DNA of 64,000 nucleotides, taken from contig JAGOBK010000001.1 in assembly GCA_017983465.1 (NCBI GenBank), positions 496,001 through 560,000 on the forward strand, given 5' to 3'. Source of the stretch: Crocinitomicaceae bacterium. GTDB taxonomy: Bacteria > Bacteroidota > Bacteroidia > Flavobacteriales_D > Crocinitomicaceae. This document shows, one piece after another, positions 1-9,244 of this stretch; within the stretch, counting starts at the first letter, position 1, and the number at the start of each line of letters is the position of its first letter. The notes under the pieces were generated by a model. The model was given only the letters and a program-made list of their open reading frames with translations, was not told the DNA's origin and made no database searches. The position numbers and the translations under genes are program-made.

Positions 1-1047
1 GCGAGACCATGGCCATCCACCGAACTGTGTTTTCTGGTAGTCTTCGAATGCTTGGTAGATTTCTTCTTTGGTGTTCATCACGAATGGACCATGTTGAACG
101 ACTGGTTCGTTGATTGGACGTCCTTGCAACACCAGAACCTTGGAAGTTTCCGTGTTGTTTTTTAAGGTCAGCGCCATTGTTGGGTCCACCTCTACTGCAT
201 GGTAATGAGGGATTTCTTGTCCATCGATGGCCAAACGATTTCCTTCGTAGTAAAATAAAGTACGGTTGACTCCTGCAGCTGTTGCGGGTAAGGTCCACTG
301 CGCATTGGGCTCCATGTGGATGTTGTAAATCGCGACATGGTTGTTTTCATCTGCCGCCCACGAATTTGGTGGCGAACCGATGTAACGGTGCTCGTTTAAT
401 TTACCCACCAAGACTTCAATGTGACTTTCAACTCCTTGTGCATCCTTCGTGGAGAACTTTGGAACAGACTCCGACCAAATCATTTTGAAATGTGGTTGGA
501 CCATTTTGCTTTTTTTCGGCAAATTCAACCATATCTGAAATAACTCTAAGGGATTGTCTTTGTCTTGATTCAACAGTGGGAACATCTCCGAATGCTGTAC
601 GCCTTTTCCAGCGGTCATCCATTGCACATCGCCGTTTCCGTAACGTCCTGCGGCACCTAACGAGTCTGCGTGATCGACAAGGCCTGTTCGAACAACGGTA
701 ATCGTTTCAAATCCACGATGTGGATGTCCAGGGAAGCCAGGAACCGTTGAGCCGTGATACATGCGGAAACCATCTTTGACGATGAAATCTTGTCCCATGT
801 GGCGACCGTTGAATAAACTTGGATCAGGTCCGAGTTGTGCATTTCCTTTCGGGAAGAAATCTTCGTGGTGGACACAGAATAAAAAGGGATCTGCAGTTTC
901 CCATTGGAATCCGAGTGCACGTATTTTTTTGATACTATTTTGTGTTTCTTTCATGTCTTCTTTTTCTTTGGACCAAGATGCAAAAGGTAAGGCAACCAAG
1001 GAAGATATTCCGAGGCCTAGTCTTGTGATGAAATTTCTTCTTTCCAT
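1..1047 (-). CDS. Pirin family protein with predicted Tat signal, 3' end cut by window
   Basis: The reading frame is open to the left edge, giving 349 codons without a stop. Pirins are bicupin metalloproteins; some are quercetinases, most have no proven substrate. The N-terminal cupin shows the metal-site pattern HPHRGFETI and later QHSEMFP, and the visible end, FGGWPW, resembles the C-terminal part of long bacterial pirins, so little is probably missing. Unusually, the protein begins MERRNFITRLG followed by a hydrophobic stretch and ALPFASWS, which fits a twin-arginine signal peptide; most pirins are cytoplasmic. The ATG at 1047 lies about 20 nt below a -7 box. A second, signal-less pirin lies at 56.5 kb. 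Family call is firm, export is inferred. Confidence 0.9.
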   Translation of the reverse strand, partial: MERRNFITRLGLGISSLVALPFASWSKEKEDMKETQNSIKKIRALGFQWETADPFLFCVHHEDFFPKGNAQLGPDPSLFNGRHMGQDFIVKDGFRMYHGSTVPGFPGHPHRGFETITVVRTGLVDHADSLGAAGRYGNGDVQWMTAGKGVQHSEMFPLLNQDKDNPLELFQIWLNLPKKSKMVQPHFKMIWSESVPKFSTKDAQGVESHIEVLVGKLNEHRYIGSPPNSWAADENNHVAIYNIHMEPNAQWTLPATAAGVNRTLFYYEGNRLAIDGQEIPHYHAVEVDPTMALTLKNNTETSKVLVLQGRPINEPVVQHGPFVMNTKEEIYQAFEDYQKTQFGGWPWSR

Positions 1048-1066
1048 GCGTTTTGAATTAACCTTT

Positions 1067-1074
1067 CAAAAATA
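1067..1074 (-). promoter_or_regulatory. -7 promoter box of the pirin gene
   Basis: Minus strand reads TATTTTTG, a match to the Bacteroidota sigma -7 element TAnnTTTG, 19 nt upstream of the ATG at 1047. No clear TTG -33 element is seen at the usual spacing. Confidence 0.5.
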
Positions 1075-1142
1075 CAGGTTTTCGCATAGATTTTTCCTTA
1101 ACGAAGGTTAAGAATTCTTGAAAGATGATGATGCTGTGAAAA

Positions 1143-2738
1143 CTAAGAAAGTTCTAACTTGAATTCAGATGTTTTATGGAATACTAAATCTGGATAGTCT
1201 TGTTCCGCCATCTGCAATAGGAATGGCGTTTCAGCCAAGAAAACGATGTTATCATCCTTGTCCGTTGCTAAGTAATTGGACTTCGCGCGCATGAAACTTT
1301 GCAACTGTTCATTGTTGTCGGTAGTAATCCAACACGCCTTGAAGTAATTTCTAGGAACGAAGCGACAATTCGCGCCATATTCGTGAATCAAACGGTAATT
1401 AATGACCTCAAATTGAAGTTGACCAACTGTTCCAACAATTTTACGATTTCCAGGTTGTTGAACGAATAACTGCGCAACTCCTTCATCGATCAACTGACGG
1501 ATTCCTTTCTCCAATTGCTTCGATTTTAACGGATCTAAGTTTTCTAGTTCCTGGAAAATTTCAGGAGAGAAACTCGGGATTCCTTTGTACATCATCACTT
1601 CGCCACTCGTAAGGGTATCACCAATTTTAAAGTTTCCGGTATCATATAAACCAACAACATCGCCTGGGAAGGCTTCATCGATGACACTTTTGTCCTGCGC
1701 CATGAAGGAAGTTGGATTCGGGAATTTTAATTTTTTATCTAAACGCACGTGCTGATAAAAGGTATTGCGTTCAAATTTGCCGGACACAACGCGCAAGAAT
1801 GCGATGCGGTCGCGGTGTTTTGGATCTAAGTTTGCGTGAATTTTGAAGACAAATCCAGAGAATTGATCGTCTCCAGGCTCTACCATTCGCTTATCTGTCT
1901 CACGTCCACGTGGGGATGGCGAAACTTCACAGAAGGTATCTAACAATTCTTTGACACCGAAATTATTAACTGCAGAACCAAAGAAAACTGGAGCAACATC
2001 TCCCGCAAGGTAAGCCTCGCGACTAAATGCATCGTAAACGCCTTCAATCATTTCCAGTTCCTCACGTAATTCATCCGCTGGTTTTTCTCCGATGATATCA
2101 TCCAACGCCGCATCTTGTATATCCGTAATGGAAACAACATCGTCAGAGATTTTCGTTTTGTTTGCAGAGAAAAGGTTCAATCCTTTTTGGTAGATGTTGT
2201 ATACACCTTGGAAACGGTCACCCATTCCAATTGGCCAAGTAAGTGGACGTACTTTGATGTCCAAACTTTGTTCCAATTCATCTAACAATTCAAACGAATC
2301 CTTACCATCGCGGTCCATTTTATTGATGAAGATAATCACCGGCGTTTTACGCATGCGACACACTTCCATCAACTTACGTGTTTGTTCCTCTACCCCATTT
2401 GCACAGTCAATTACGAGAATCACACTATCGACAGCCGTTAAGGTACGAAAGGTGTCCTCGGCAAAGTCCTTGTGTCCAGGTGTATCGAGGATATTGATTT
2501 GTTTTCCATTGTATTCAAACGCCATCACGGATGTTGCCACGGAGATTCCACGTTGCTTTTCAATTTCCATGAAATCCGAAGTCGCGCTTTTTTTGATCTT
2601 GTTGTTCTTAACGGCACCGGCTGTTTGAATGGCACCACCAAAAAGCAACAACTTTTCCGTTAGCGTCGTTTTACCTGCATCGGGATGTGAAATAATCCCA
2701 AAGGTTCTTCTTTTTTCAATGGCTTCTTGATTCTTCAT
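1143..2738 (-). CDS. prfC: Peptide chain release factor 3
   Basis: RF3 is the cytoplasmic translational GTPase that recycles RF1/RF2 from the ribosome after termination. At 531 residues it has the normal family length. GTPase motifs are in order: the P-loop region SHPDAGKTT at about residues 17-25, switch [18 protein letters not shown] (G3) and NKMDRD (G4). The middle and C-terminal RF3 domains follow, with the [11 protein letters not shown] segment typical of the family. It is a single gene: ndk upstream ends with its own terminator and the pirin downstream has its own promoter. A TATTTTTG box lies at 2780-2787 (minus), immediately before that terminator hairpin, and may drive prfC. Confidence 0.97.
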   Translation of the reverse strand: MKNQEAIEKRRTFGIISHPDAGKTTLTEKLLLFGGAIQTAGAVKNNKIKKSATSDFMEIEKQRGISVATSVMAFEYNGKQINILDTPGHKDFAEDTFRTLTAVDSVILVIDCANGVEEQTRKLMEVCRMRKTPVIIFINKMDRDGKDSFELLDELEQSLDIKVRPLTWPIGMGDRFQGVYNIYQKGLNLFSANKTKISDDVVSITDIQDAALDDIIGEKPADELREELEMIEGVYDAFSREAYLAGDVAPVFFGSAVNNFGVKELLDTFCEVSPSPRGRETDKRMVEPGDDQFSGFVFKIHANLDPKHRDRIAFLRVVSGKFERNTFYQHVRLDKKLKFPNPTSFMAQDKSVIDEAFPGDVVGLYDTGNFKIGDTLTSGEVMMYKGIPSFSPEIFQELENLDPLKSKQLEKGIRQLIDEGVAQLFVQQPGNRKIVGTVGQLQFEVINYRLIHEYGANCRFVPRNYFKACWITTDNNEQLQSFMRAKSNYLATDKDDNIVFLAETPFLLQMAEQDYPDLVFHKTSEFKLELS

Positions 2739-2754
2739 GGTATACTATGGAATG

Positions 2755-2779
2755 AAAAAAGACCGCAATGCGGTCTTTT
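2755..2779 (-). terminator. Rho-independent terminator after ndk
   Basis: On the minus strand AAAAGACCGCA pairs with TGCGGTCTTTT with almost no loop, followed by further T residues. It lies between the ndk stop and the prfC start and reads as the ndk terminator. Confidence 0.85.
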
Positions 2780-2801
2780 CAAAAATATGTATTGTCAGAA
2801 A

Positions 2802-3221
2802 TTAAAAAATCTCTGCCGCTGTAAAATGGAATTGTCCTTCGATTTCTGCATTCTCATCAGAGTCAGAACCGTGAACTGCATTTCTTCCTTTGCTTTCAGC
2901 ATATGCTTTACGGATTGTTCCTTCAGCAGCATCAGCTGGATCAGTTGCACCGATTAAGGTACGGAAATCAGCAACTGCGTTTTCTTTTTCTAAAATCGCT
3001 GCTACGATTGGACCAGAAGTCATGTATTCAACTAATTCTCCGTAGAAAGGACGCTCAGCGTGTACTTCGTAGAATTTTTTTGCTTGATCTTCAGATAAAG
3101 TTGTGTATTTCATTGCTTTAATCTGGAATCCTGCAGAGATAATCATATCAATGATTTTTCCCATGTGCCCGTTTTCGATTGCATCAGGCTTAAGCATTGT
3201 AAAAGTTCGGTTCGTTGCCAT
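2802..3221 (-). CDS. ndk: Nucleoside diphosphate kinase
   Basis: Transfers the terminal phosphate from ATP to other (d)NDPs through a phosphohistidine, balancing nucleotide pools in the cytosol. The 139-residue length is typical. The protein opens with the family's TFTMLKPDA and carries the active-site motif NAVHGSDS with His117 as the phosphorylated residue. Residues for nucleotide binding (Lys11, RPFY at 57-60, Arg104 region) are present. It is monocistronic: its own TACCTTTG promoter box at 3241-3248 and a hairpin terminator at 2755-2779. Nothing unusual. Confidence 0.98.
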   Translation of the reverse strand: MATNRTFTMLKPDAIENGHMGKIIDMIISAGFQIKAMKYTTLSEDQAKKFYEVHAERPFYGELVEYMTSGPIVAAILEKENAVADFRTLIGATDPADAAEGTIRKAYAESKGRNAVHGSDSDENAEIEGQFHFTAAEIF

Positions 3222-3240
3222 TTTTTTTCTAATTTGGATG

Positions 3241-3248
3241 CAAAGGTA
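3241..3248 (-). promoter_or_regulatory. -7 promoter box of ndk
   Basis: Minus strand reads TACCTTTG, a perfect TAnnTTTG match 19 nt upstream of the ndk ATG. A TTG at 3277-3275 lies 26 nt further upstream, longer than the usual 17-23 nt spacing. Confidence 0.7.
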
Positions 3249-3277
3249 TGGATTTTTTCGTGATCACACTACCTCAA

Positions 3278-5710
3278 CTACTTGGAAACGCTGCTTTTTT
3301 TCTTGTTGGCAAATTCTACGATGATTCCCAAAGTTGGCTGAACAAGTCCATTTGAATTTTCAATGAATTTTGCTTTGTAATGTCCTGGATTTGCTGGATC
3401 TACAATTGGCGTTCCATTGGAATCTGTTTCCACCAACATAATTGGTGCTAACTTCGCTTTGTATCCATAGGCATTTTGAATGTCCAAATAGAAATTCAAG
3501 GTAAATTTCTCCAAGTACCATTTTTTATCGACACGTACATTCAATTGGTGAAAGCTGGACTCACGTTGTGTATTCAACAAGGAATAATCTAAAATCCCTT
3601 GTCCATTGATGTTCCAGTTTTGAATCATCGTCGAAGTTTCTACATCATAAGGTGTGTAAGGTGATCCACCTGAGAACAACCAACGCATTCCTAATTCCCA
3701 TCCATTTTTGAAACGTTTACCACCTGTCAAAGAGATGATGTGTTTGCTATCCCATGCTGTTGGAACGTATTTTCCGTTTTTATCTTGGAACTCAGAATTC
3801 ACAAAAGTGTACGCAAGAACAGCGTAGTATCCTTTAAATAATTTCTGTTGAAACAAGAATTCCATACCGTAAGATCTTCCTTGTGAAATCGATTTCACTT
3901 CCTCGTTTCCAATTACCCCGAAATCTGATCCTACATTCGCTAAGCACAATGAATCCTTAATAGAGAATGGATAACGGTTGTACTTTTTGTAGAATCCTTC
4001 GAGTGTAAATCTCGAGTTCATTTTTGTCAAGAATTCACTACCAATCACAAAATGATCAGCCTGGATATACTTCACTTCATTTTGCTGATTAATCAAGGTT
4101 CCTTGTGGATTTCTATAACCTAATATCGTATAGGACGGCAATTGGTGATATCTGGCCACACTTGCATTTAATGCAATTTGATCGGTAATTCGGTAAGACA
4201 AAGCCAAACTAGGAGAAAGTTGATCCAATGGATTCATCATGCTTTTCGAGTAATTAGAGAAATCCGTTCTTAAACCAAGTGATGCATTCAATTTATCATT
4301 GAAAAGTGCTTTGCTCACTTGTCCAAAAGCGGCCATTTTACTTAGAAACAAATTTGACTTGAAGTCAATCGTCACTGGTGAACCTTGAATGGTGATTTTA
4401 TTATACGTTGAAGAGAAATAACGCGCATATTCATAGGCGAATCCAGCATTTACTTTCCAACCGTTTTTAGTGTATGTGTGTTCAAAACGGAATTTATTTT
4501 CTGCTTCAAACGAACGGTAGTCCTGCAAGAGGTTAGCCGGCGTTTCGATCAGGTCTTTATAACGATAAGCGGAGTTATTCAACATGTTTCTACTCGCTAC
4601 AATATTTTGATAGGAGTGCTTGGAGAAATGTATCCAGTTTACCCCCATCGTATAATTCCATTGTTTTTGAATCGGCAAATTATTGATGATAAAATTATTG
4701 TATTCAATGTCATTGGAATCCGTCAATGATTTATTCACGTCTGTGTTCAGACTGAAATTATCCAACGCTCCAAGTCCAATAATGGTTACTTTGTTTTTCT
4801 CGTTGACTTTGTAATTTACTTTGAACTGACTATCGTTGTAAGAAGGTAGAATGGGTAATTTCAAAGCCATGAACAAAAACTGTAAATAGGACTTTCTTGC
4901 AGAGAAAATAAAATCAGCTTTTTTCCCAAGTGGACCATCGAAGGTAAATCCAGCATCGGAGGAACCTAATGAAAAGTTGGTGATGAGTCCATCTTTATTC
5001 CCATCCTTTTGTTTAAATGCCAATACAGAACTGAGTCCATTTGCACGATTTGCGGGAAATGCTCCAGAGTAGAAATCTACTTCTCGGATAAAGTTTACGT
5101 TCAATAAGCCAACCGGACCTCCACTACTTCCTTGCGTCGCAAAGTGATTGATATTTGGCACTTCGATTCCGTCTAAATAAAACTTATTTTCTCCCGGAGA
5201 TCCACCTCGAATGATGATGTCGTTTCGGAATGTCGCTCTTGAAGCCACACCTGGTAAGGCTGCGATTACACGACTCACATCGCGATTCGCACCAGGAAGA
5301 CGTTCAATTTCCGTCGCATTCAAGGTTTTTAAAGAGTTGGGAGATTCTGATTTTCGTACAAAAGGAGATGCTTTGACAACGACTTCTTTTTGATTACTGA
5401 TTAATTCTTCCATCGCAAAGTCCAAATCAACTGCACGCGCATTTGTTACCGTGATCTCGTTAATAAAGAGTTCCTTGTATCCAATGGAAACCGCTTTAAA
5501 GGAATAAACACCTGGCTTCAGTCCGCTTAATTCAAAGGTTCCATCAACTGTTGTGATTGCTCCTTTTGCTTGTTCAATGAGTTGAACCTTAGCTCCTTCA
5601 ATAGATGCATTAGTTTGCGCGTTGTACACACGTCCACGAACGATACCGTTCTGTGCATATAATCCACTAAAAATGAATAAGGTAAGGGTGAGCGTAAAAA
5701 ATAATTTCAT
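3278..5710 (-). CDS. TonB-dependent outer-membrane receptor with carboxypeptidase-regulatory-like domain
   Basis: An 810-residue outer-membrane active transporter driven by TonB-ExbBD. A signal peptide ends near residue 20 (GLYAQ). Residues about 23-105 form the CarboxypepD_reg-like beta-sandwich common on Bacteroidota receptors, about 110-235 the plug domain (IIIRGGSPGENKFYLDGIEVP), and the rest the beta-barrel rich in aromatic strands. No SusD-like lipoprotein lies next to it, so it is not a standard SusCD pair. Neighbours (DUF2147, pabA) give no hint of the ligand; I cannot name a substrate. No TAnnTTTG box was found in the 62 bp upstream. Confidence 0.93.
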   Translation of the reverse strand: MKLFFTLTLTLFIFSGLYAQNGIVRGRVYNAQTNASIEGAKVQLIEQAKGAITTVDGTFELSGLKPGVYSFKAVSIGYKELFINEITVTNARAVDLDFAMEELISNQKEVVVKASPFVRKSESPNSLKTLNATEIERLPGANRDVSRVIAALPGVASRATFRNDIIIRGGSPGENKFYLDGIEVPNINHFATQGSSGGPVGLLNVNFIREVDFYSGAFPANRANGLSSVLAFKQKDGNKDGLITNFSLGSSDAGFTFDGPLGKKADFIFSARKSYLQFLFMALKLPILPSYNDSQFKVNYKVNEKNKVTIIGLGALDNFSLNTDVNKSLTDSNDIEYNNFIINNLPIQKQWNYTMGVNWIHFSKHSYQNIVASRNMLNNSAYRYKDLIETPANLLQDYRSFEAENKFRFEHTYTKNGWKVNAGFAYEYARYFSSTYNKITIQGSPVTIDFKSNLFLSKMAAFGQVSKALFNDKLNASLGLRTDFSNYSKSMMNPLDQLSPSLALSYRITDQIALNASVARYHQLPSYTILGYRNPQGTLINQQNEVKYIQADHFVIGSEFLTKMNSRFTLEGFYKKYNRYPFSIKDSLCLANVGSDFGVIGNEEVKSISQGRSYGMEFLFQQKLFKGYYAVLAYTFVNSEFQDKNGKYVPTAWDSKHIISLTGGKRFKNGWELGMRWLFSGGSPYTPYDVETSTMIQNWNINGQGILDYSLLNTQRESSFHQLNVRVDKKWYLEKFTLNFYLDIQNAYGYKAKLAPIMLVETDSNGTPIVDPANPGHYKAKFIENSNGLVQPTLGIIVEFANKKKSSVSK

Positions 5711-5772
5711 TTTGTTTAACGTTTTGTTCTAATTTGATATAAAACATTAAACAAAAGAGTTTGAAAAAGGTT

Positions 5773-6222
5773 TTAATCTTCCGGGATTTTTTCTGTTTTC
5801 AACCATGTTTGTGTTCTAAAGAACGGCCCAATGTACCCGCGGACATTGAGTTTGTTATGGTTTTCAGGATTAATCCAAATTTTCGCTTCGTAGACTTTTC
5901 CATTGTCAGGATCTAAAATGGTACCTCCCGCCCATTCACTTCCATCCCAGTTCATGTTTTTCACAATTTGCATACCCATCACCGGCTTGTTTTTAAGACT
6001 TCCTTCACAATGATCGCACAGTGAATGAGGTCCATCTTTTCCTCTTTTGTAGATATACACGACCTTTCCGTACATCTTCCCATCCTTCTTGTACAATTCT
6101 ACAACGGATTTCTTTAATCCACTTTCGTCATCGATGGTGATCCAATAGCCTAAACAACTTTGGGCGGACAAATGAACGTAAAAGAACATGCTTGCCAGAA
6201 GAAATAGAATCTTTTTTGTCAT
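5773..6222 (-). CDS. DUF2147 family secreted protein
   Basis: A 149-residue protein with signal peptide (MTKKILFLLASMFFYVHLSA) followed by a small beta-rich DUF2147 domain: CLGYWITIDDESG, then GKVVYIYKRG, PVMGMQIVKNM, GGTILDPDNGKVYEAKIW. DUF2147 proteins are small periplasmic or envelope proteins of unknown role. The frame stays open for 49 codons upstream, but those overlap pabA and look non-coding; the chosen ATG overlaps the pabA stop as ATGA and gives a clean signal peptide. Translational coupling with pabA is likely, a link with no obvious functional meaning. Two cysteines in LCDHCEG could form a disulfide. Confidence 0.85.
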   Translation of the reverse strand: MTKKILFLLASMFFYVHLSAQSCLGYWITIDDESGLKKSVVELYKKDGKMYGKVVYIYKRGKDGPHSLCDHCEGSLKNKPVMGMQIVKNMNWDGSEWAGGTILDPDNGKVYEAKIWINPENHNKLNVRGYIGPFFRTQTWLKTEKIPED

Positions 6223-6782
6223 GATGTTATCGTTTGAATGAAATTTGATAGAAGTTGAAGTCCGTGCTCCGTCAAAATGGACTCCGGATGAAACTGTACA
6301 GCATATAAAAGTTGATTTGGAAGCTCCATGGACATCAATACTCCAGTATCCAAGTGTGACGTTTGCCATGACTCAGGAACATCTACCACTTTCCAACTGT
6401 GGTACAATCCGACCAAAAATTCGTTTGGTAGATCTTGAAACAATCCGGAATGATCATTGACAATTAATTTCCCCTGAACTCCATGTTTCACTTCTTGTTG
6501 ATTTTCCAATGAAGCGCCGAGGTGTAACGCTATTGCCTGCATTCCCAAACATACGCCAAGAATGGGCTTTCTTCCAGCGTACAGAGAAAGTAATTCCATT
6601 AAGTTTTCCTTTTCTTTTGGTAGTCCAGGTCCGGGGGATAGAACGATCGCATCAAATAGATTTATTTCTGATACGTTCAAATAATCGTGACGTATAACCG
6701 TTACCTCTACGTTTAATTGTTCTAAATAATGGGATAGATTGAAGGTGAAAGAATCATAAAAATCCACTAGTACTACCTTCAC
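6219..6782 (-). CDS. pabA: Aminodeoxychorismate/anthranilate synthase glutamine amidotransferase subunit
   Basis: A class-I glutamine amidotransferase (187 residues) that supplies ammonia to a chorismate-using partner, making p-aminobenzoate precursor (folate) or anthranilate (tryptophan). The triad is intact: Cys78 in GVCLGMQ, His165 and Glu167 in QFHPESILTEHG; the oxyanion motif PGPGLP is at 50-55. The synthase partner and other trp genes are absent here, which favours PabA over TrpG, but many bacteria use one amphibolic subunit, so the symbol is a preference. It has a TACTTTTG promoter box at 6806-6813 and overlaps the next gene by 4 nt. Confidence 0.88.
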   Translation of the reverse strand: MKVVLVDFYDSFTFNLSHYLEQLNVEVTVIRHDYLNVSEINLFDAIVLSPGPGLPKEKENLMELLSLYAGRKPILGVCLGMQAIALHLGASLENQQEVKHGVQGKLIVNDHSGLFQDLPNEFLVGLYHSWKVVDVPESWQTSHLDTGVLMSMELPNQLLYAVQFHPESILTEHGLQLLSNFIQTITS

Positions 6783-6805
6783 GTTCTTTGATTTTTGTTA
6801 CTTTG

Positions 6806-6813
6806 CAAAAGTA
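6806..6813 (-). promoter_or_regulatory. -7 promoter box of pabA
   Basis: Minus strand TACTTTTG, perfect TAnnTTTG, 23 nt upstream of the pabA ATG, in the 68-bp divergent gap with ridA. It sits in a small palindrome (ACTTT/AAAGT) that may be chance. Confidence 0.6.
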
Positions 6814-6850
6814 GAAAAAATCGCTTAATCCGAAGGATAAACAAAATACG

Positions 6851-7234
6851 ATGAAAAAAGCCATACAAATCCCCAATGCTCCAGCTCCAGTTGGACCATA
6901 CAGCCAAGCGATTCTTGCGGGTGGAATGTTGTTTGTCAGTGGACAAATTCCATTAAATCCGGAAACAGGTGCATTAGAAATGGATAGTATCGAAGAGGCT
7001 ACACATCGCGTGATGAAAAATATTTCTGCCTTGTTAGAAGCAGCTAGACTGAACATCGAACAAGTGGTAAAAACAAGCATTTTCTTGAAAGATTTGAATG
7101 ATTTTCAGGCAGTGAATGCCATTTACGCATCCTATTTCCCTGGAATTCCTCCAGCAAGAGAAACGGTTCAAGTTGCGCGTCTACCTTTGGACGTGAACAT
7201 CGAAATTTCCTGTATTGCGTTAGCGAATGGATAA
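6851..7234 (+). CDS. ridA: RidA family enamine/imine deaminase
   Basis: RidA hydrolyses reactive 2-aminoacrylate and related enamines made by PLP enzymes such as threonine dehydratase, protecting other PLP enzymes. The 127-residue protein covers the whole trimeric YjgF/YER057c fold. The family signature PPARETVQVARLPLDVNIEI is present, with Arg103 the carboxylate-binding arginine of the active RidA subgroup and Glu118 the catalytic-site glutamate. Its stop overlaps the start of the downstream glycosyltransferase by 8 nt, so the two are likely translated from one message. Confidence 0.95.
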   Translation: MKKAIQIPNAPAPVGPYSQAILAGGMLFVSGQIPLNPETGALEMDSIEEATHRVMKNISALLEAARLNIEQVVKTSIFLKDLNDFQAVNAIYASYFPGIPPARETVQVARLPLDVNIEISCIALANG

Positions 7235-9176
7235 GCAAAACTCCACATTTGACTTGAGCGTTGTCATTGTTAATTACAATGTCGCGTATTTCCTTGAACA
7301 ATGTTTAAATGCTGTATTGGCAGCAAGTAAAGAATTAAAGGTTCAAGTTTTTGTGGTGGATAATAACAGTGTGGATGGTTCCGTTGAAATGGTTCAGTCC
7401 AAGTTTCCACAGGTCCATTTAATTGCCAACAAGGAAAATGTAGGATTCTCACGAGCAAACAATCAAGCTCTTGCAATTTCAGACGCACGCTATTCTTTGT
7501 TGCTAAATCCTGACACCGTTGTTGAAGAAGATACCTTTTCGAAAGTCGTTGCATTTATGGATGAACATCAAGATGCTGGTGGACTCGGTGTCCGCATGGT
7601 CGATGGAAAAGGACGTTTTCTACCAGAGTCCAAGCGTGGATTACCGACTCCAATGGTGGCATTCTATAAGATTTTTGGTTTATCGAAGCTTTTCCCAAAA
7701 TCGAAACGTTTTGGAAAATACAACTTAGGTTATTTAAGTGAATTCACGGTAAATGAAGTAGATATTCTAAGCGGAGCATTCATGCTCATGCGCAAAGAGA
7801 CACTTGAAAAAGTAGGATTCTTGGATGAAACTTTTTTTATGTACGGAGAAGATGTAGACTTATCCTACCGCATTCAACTAGGGGGCTACAAAAACTATTA
7901 TTTTCCAGAAACAAAAATCATTCATTACAAGGGAGAAAGCACCAAGAAAAGTTCTGTAAACTACGTTTTTGTTTTTTACAAGGCCATGGTGATTTTTGCT
8001 AAAAAACACTTTTCTCAGAAGAATGCGAAATTAATCTCACTGGCCATACATATGGCGATTTACTTGAGAGCATCTATTTCCATCATCCGTCGATTCATTG
8101 AGCAAATTTCTTTTCCATTTATTGATGTCGCTCTCAGTTTATGCGGGCTTTATGTTTTAGCAGATAGCTGGAAATTACACGATATTCGCTTCCCTGAAAT
8201 TGCACTTCACTTTTTGATTCCTAGTTATGCCATTATCTGGATGTTATCGGGCTTAGTTTTTGGGATTTATGACAAAGGGAGTCGGAACCGACTGATTTTT
8301 AAATCTGTGTTTTTCGGAACCATTTTCATTTTAACGATTTACGCGTTACTTCCTAAATTATGGCAGTTTTCGCGATTATACATTTTACTTGGTTCCCTTT
8401 TATACATTGCGAGTTTTTTCATCATTCGCTTTGCCTATGAATTGGTTTTCAAAGGTAATTTTGGATTTTCCAAGTTACCTAAAAAGCGATTTGCGATCAT
8501 TGGTGATGAAGCAGAATTCATTCGTGTGAAACAATTATTAGAAAACACCTATCCACAAATCGATTCAATTTTGGGCATCTCTAATCAGGAGAAATATACT
8601 GGAAGTGTTGGAAACATTCAACAATTAAGCGAAATTGTAGCTGTACACAAAATCAACGAAGTGATTTTCTCTGCGAAATCATTGAGTTCATCTGAAATCA
8701 TTCATTGGATGACCCAAACTTCTGCAGATGAGTTAGAATTTAAAATTGCACAACCTGACACGAGTTTTTTAATTGGAAGTAATTCCATTGATCGTGCGGG
8801 AGAATTGTATGTCCTGAATTTTAATTCCTTGAGTCACCCAGAAAACAAGCGCGTTAAACGATTGATCGATGTTGTTTTTTCTGTGCTATTTATCTGTACA
8901 CTTCCATTGCATATTTGGTTGTTTGAGCACAAAAAACTACTCGTTCATCAGTTATTCGCTGTCCTCATTGGAAAGAAAACCTTCGTTGGATACACTGACA
9001 AAGAGACGCTTACAAGATCAAAACAGAAACAAAGCATCATTGGACCTTTCGACCACTTACATTTAACTTCCAAAGAAGACCGTGAACGTTTTTTCCTGAT
9101 TTATTCGAGGGATTACACCCCCCTATTTGACATTCGAAGCATCCTTCGAAATTTCCGTTTACTCGATCGCAACTAA
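7227..9176 (+). CDS. Glycosyltransferase family 2 fused to a membrane, degenerate sugar-transferase-like region
   Basis: A 649-residue two-part protein. Residues about 8-270 are a GT2 (GT-A fold) transferase: VVIVNYN, VVDNNSVDGS, LLNPDT, GAFMLMRKE, and acceptor-site FMYGEDVDLS. Residues about 265-405 hold several hydrophobic segments. About 425-530 resembles the nucleotide-binding CoA_binding_3 region of WbaP/WcaJ-type polyprenyl-phosphate sugar transferases. The end (NKRVKRLIDVVFSVL, then GKKTFVGY, YTPLFDIRSILRNF) matches the membrane start and the tail of the bacterial sugar transferase domain but lacks the central catalytic stretch. Likely role: a rhamnosyl/glycosyl transfer in surface polysaccharide synthesis, with the C-terminal part serving as anchor. 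It starts inside ridA. The function of the degenerate half is unknown. Confidence 0.85.
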   Translation: MDKQNSTFDLSVVIVNYNVAYFLEQCLNAVLAASKELKVQVFVVDNNSVDGSVEMVQSKFPQVHLIANKENVGFSRANNQALAISDARYSLLLNPDTVVEEDTFSKVVAFMDEHQDAGGLGVRMVDGKGRFLPESKRGLPTPMVAFYKIFGLSKLFPKSKRFGKYNLGYLSEFTVNEVDILSGAFMLMRKETLEKVGFLDETFFMYGEDVDLSYRIQLGGYKNYYFPETKIIHYKGESTKKSSVNYVFVFYKAMVIFAKKHFSQKNAKLISLAIHMAIYLRASISIIRRFIEQISFPFIDVALSLCGLYVLADSWKLHDIRFPEIALHFLIPSYAIIWMLSGLVFGIYDKGSRNRLIFKSVFFGTIFILTIYALLPKLWQFSRLYILLGSLLYIASFFIIRFAYELVFKGNFGFSKLPKKRFAIIGDEAEFIRVKQLLENTYPQIDSILGISNQEKYTGSVGNIQQLSEIVAVHKINEVIFSAKSLSSSEIIHWMTQTSADELEFKIAQPDTSFLIGSNSIDRAGELYVLNFNSLSHPENKRVKRLIDVVFSVLFICTLPLHIWLFEHKKLLVHQLFAVLIGKKTFVGYTDKETLTRSKQKQSIIGPFDHLHLTSKEDRERFFLIYSRDYTPLFDIRSILRNFRLLDRN

Positions 9177-9201
9177 TTTGACGATTTGCACAATTTTTCA
9201 C

Positions 9202-9209
9202 TAACTTTG
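9202..9209 (+). promoter_or_regulatory. Promoter of the E2 gene (-7 box)
   Basis: TAACTTTG, a TAnnTTTG match 35 nt upstream of the E2 ATG; a TTG at 9178-9180 lies 21 nt upstream, within the usual -33/-7 spacing. Confidence 0.65.
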
Positions 9210-9244
9210 CGCCCAAGTAAAAGACATCAATTTACACGTATACT

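Noticed and set aside
1097..1112. CTTAAC/GTTAAG hairpin between pirin and prfC as terminator
   Set aside because: No T-run follows on either strand, and the stem is only 6 AT-rich base pairs.
2194..2628. 144-codon plus-strand frame inside prfC
   Set aside because: Antisense shadow of a clear RF3 gene; low-complexity protein with no family signal.
3278..5710. SusC-type polysaccharide receptor
   Set aside because: No SusD-like lipoprotein next to it and no carbohydrate-active enzymes in the neighbourhood.
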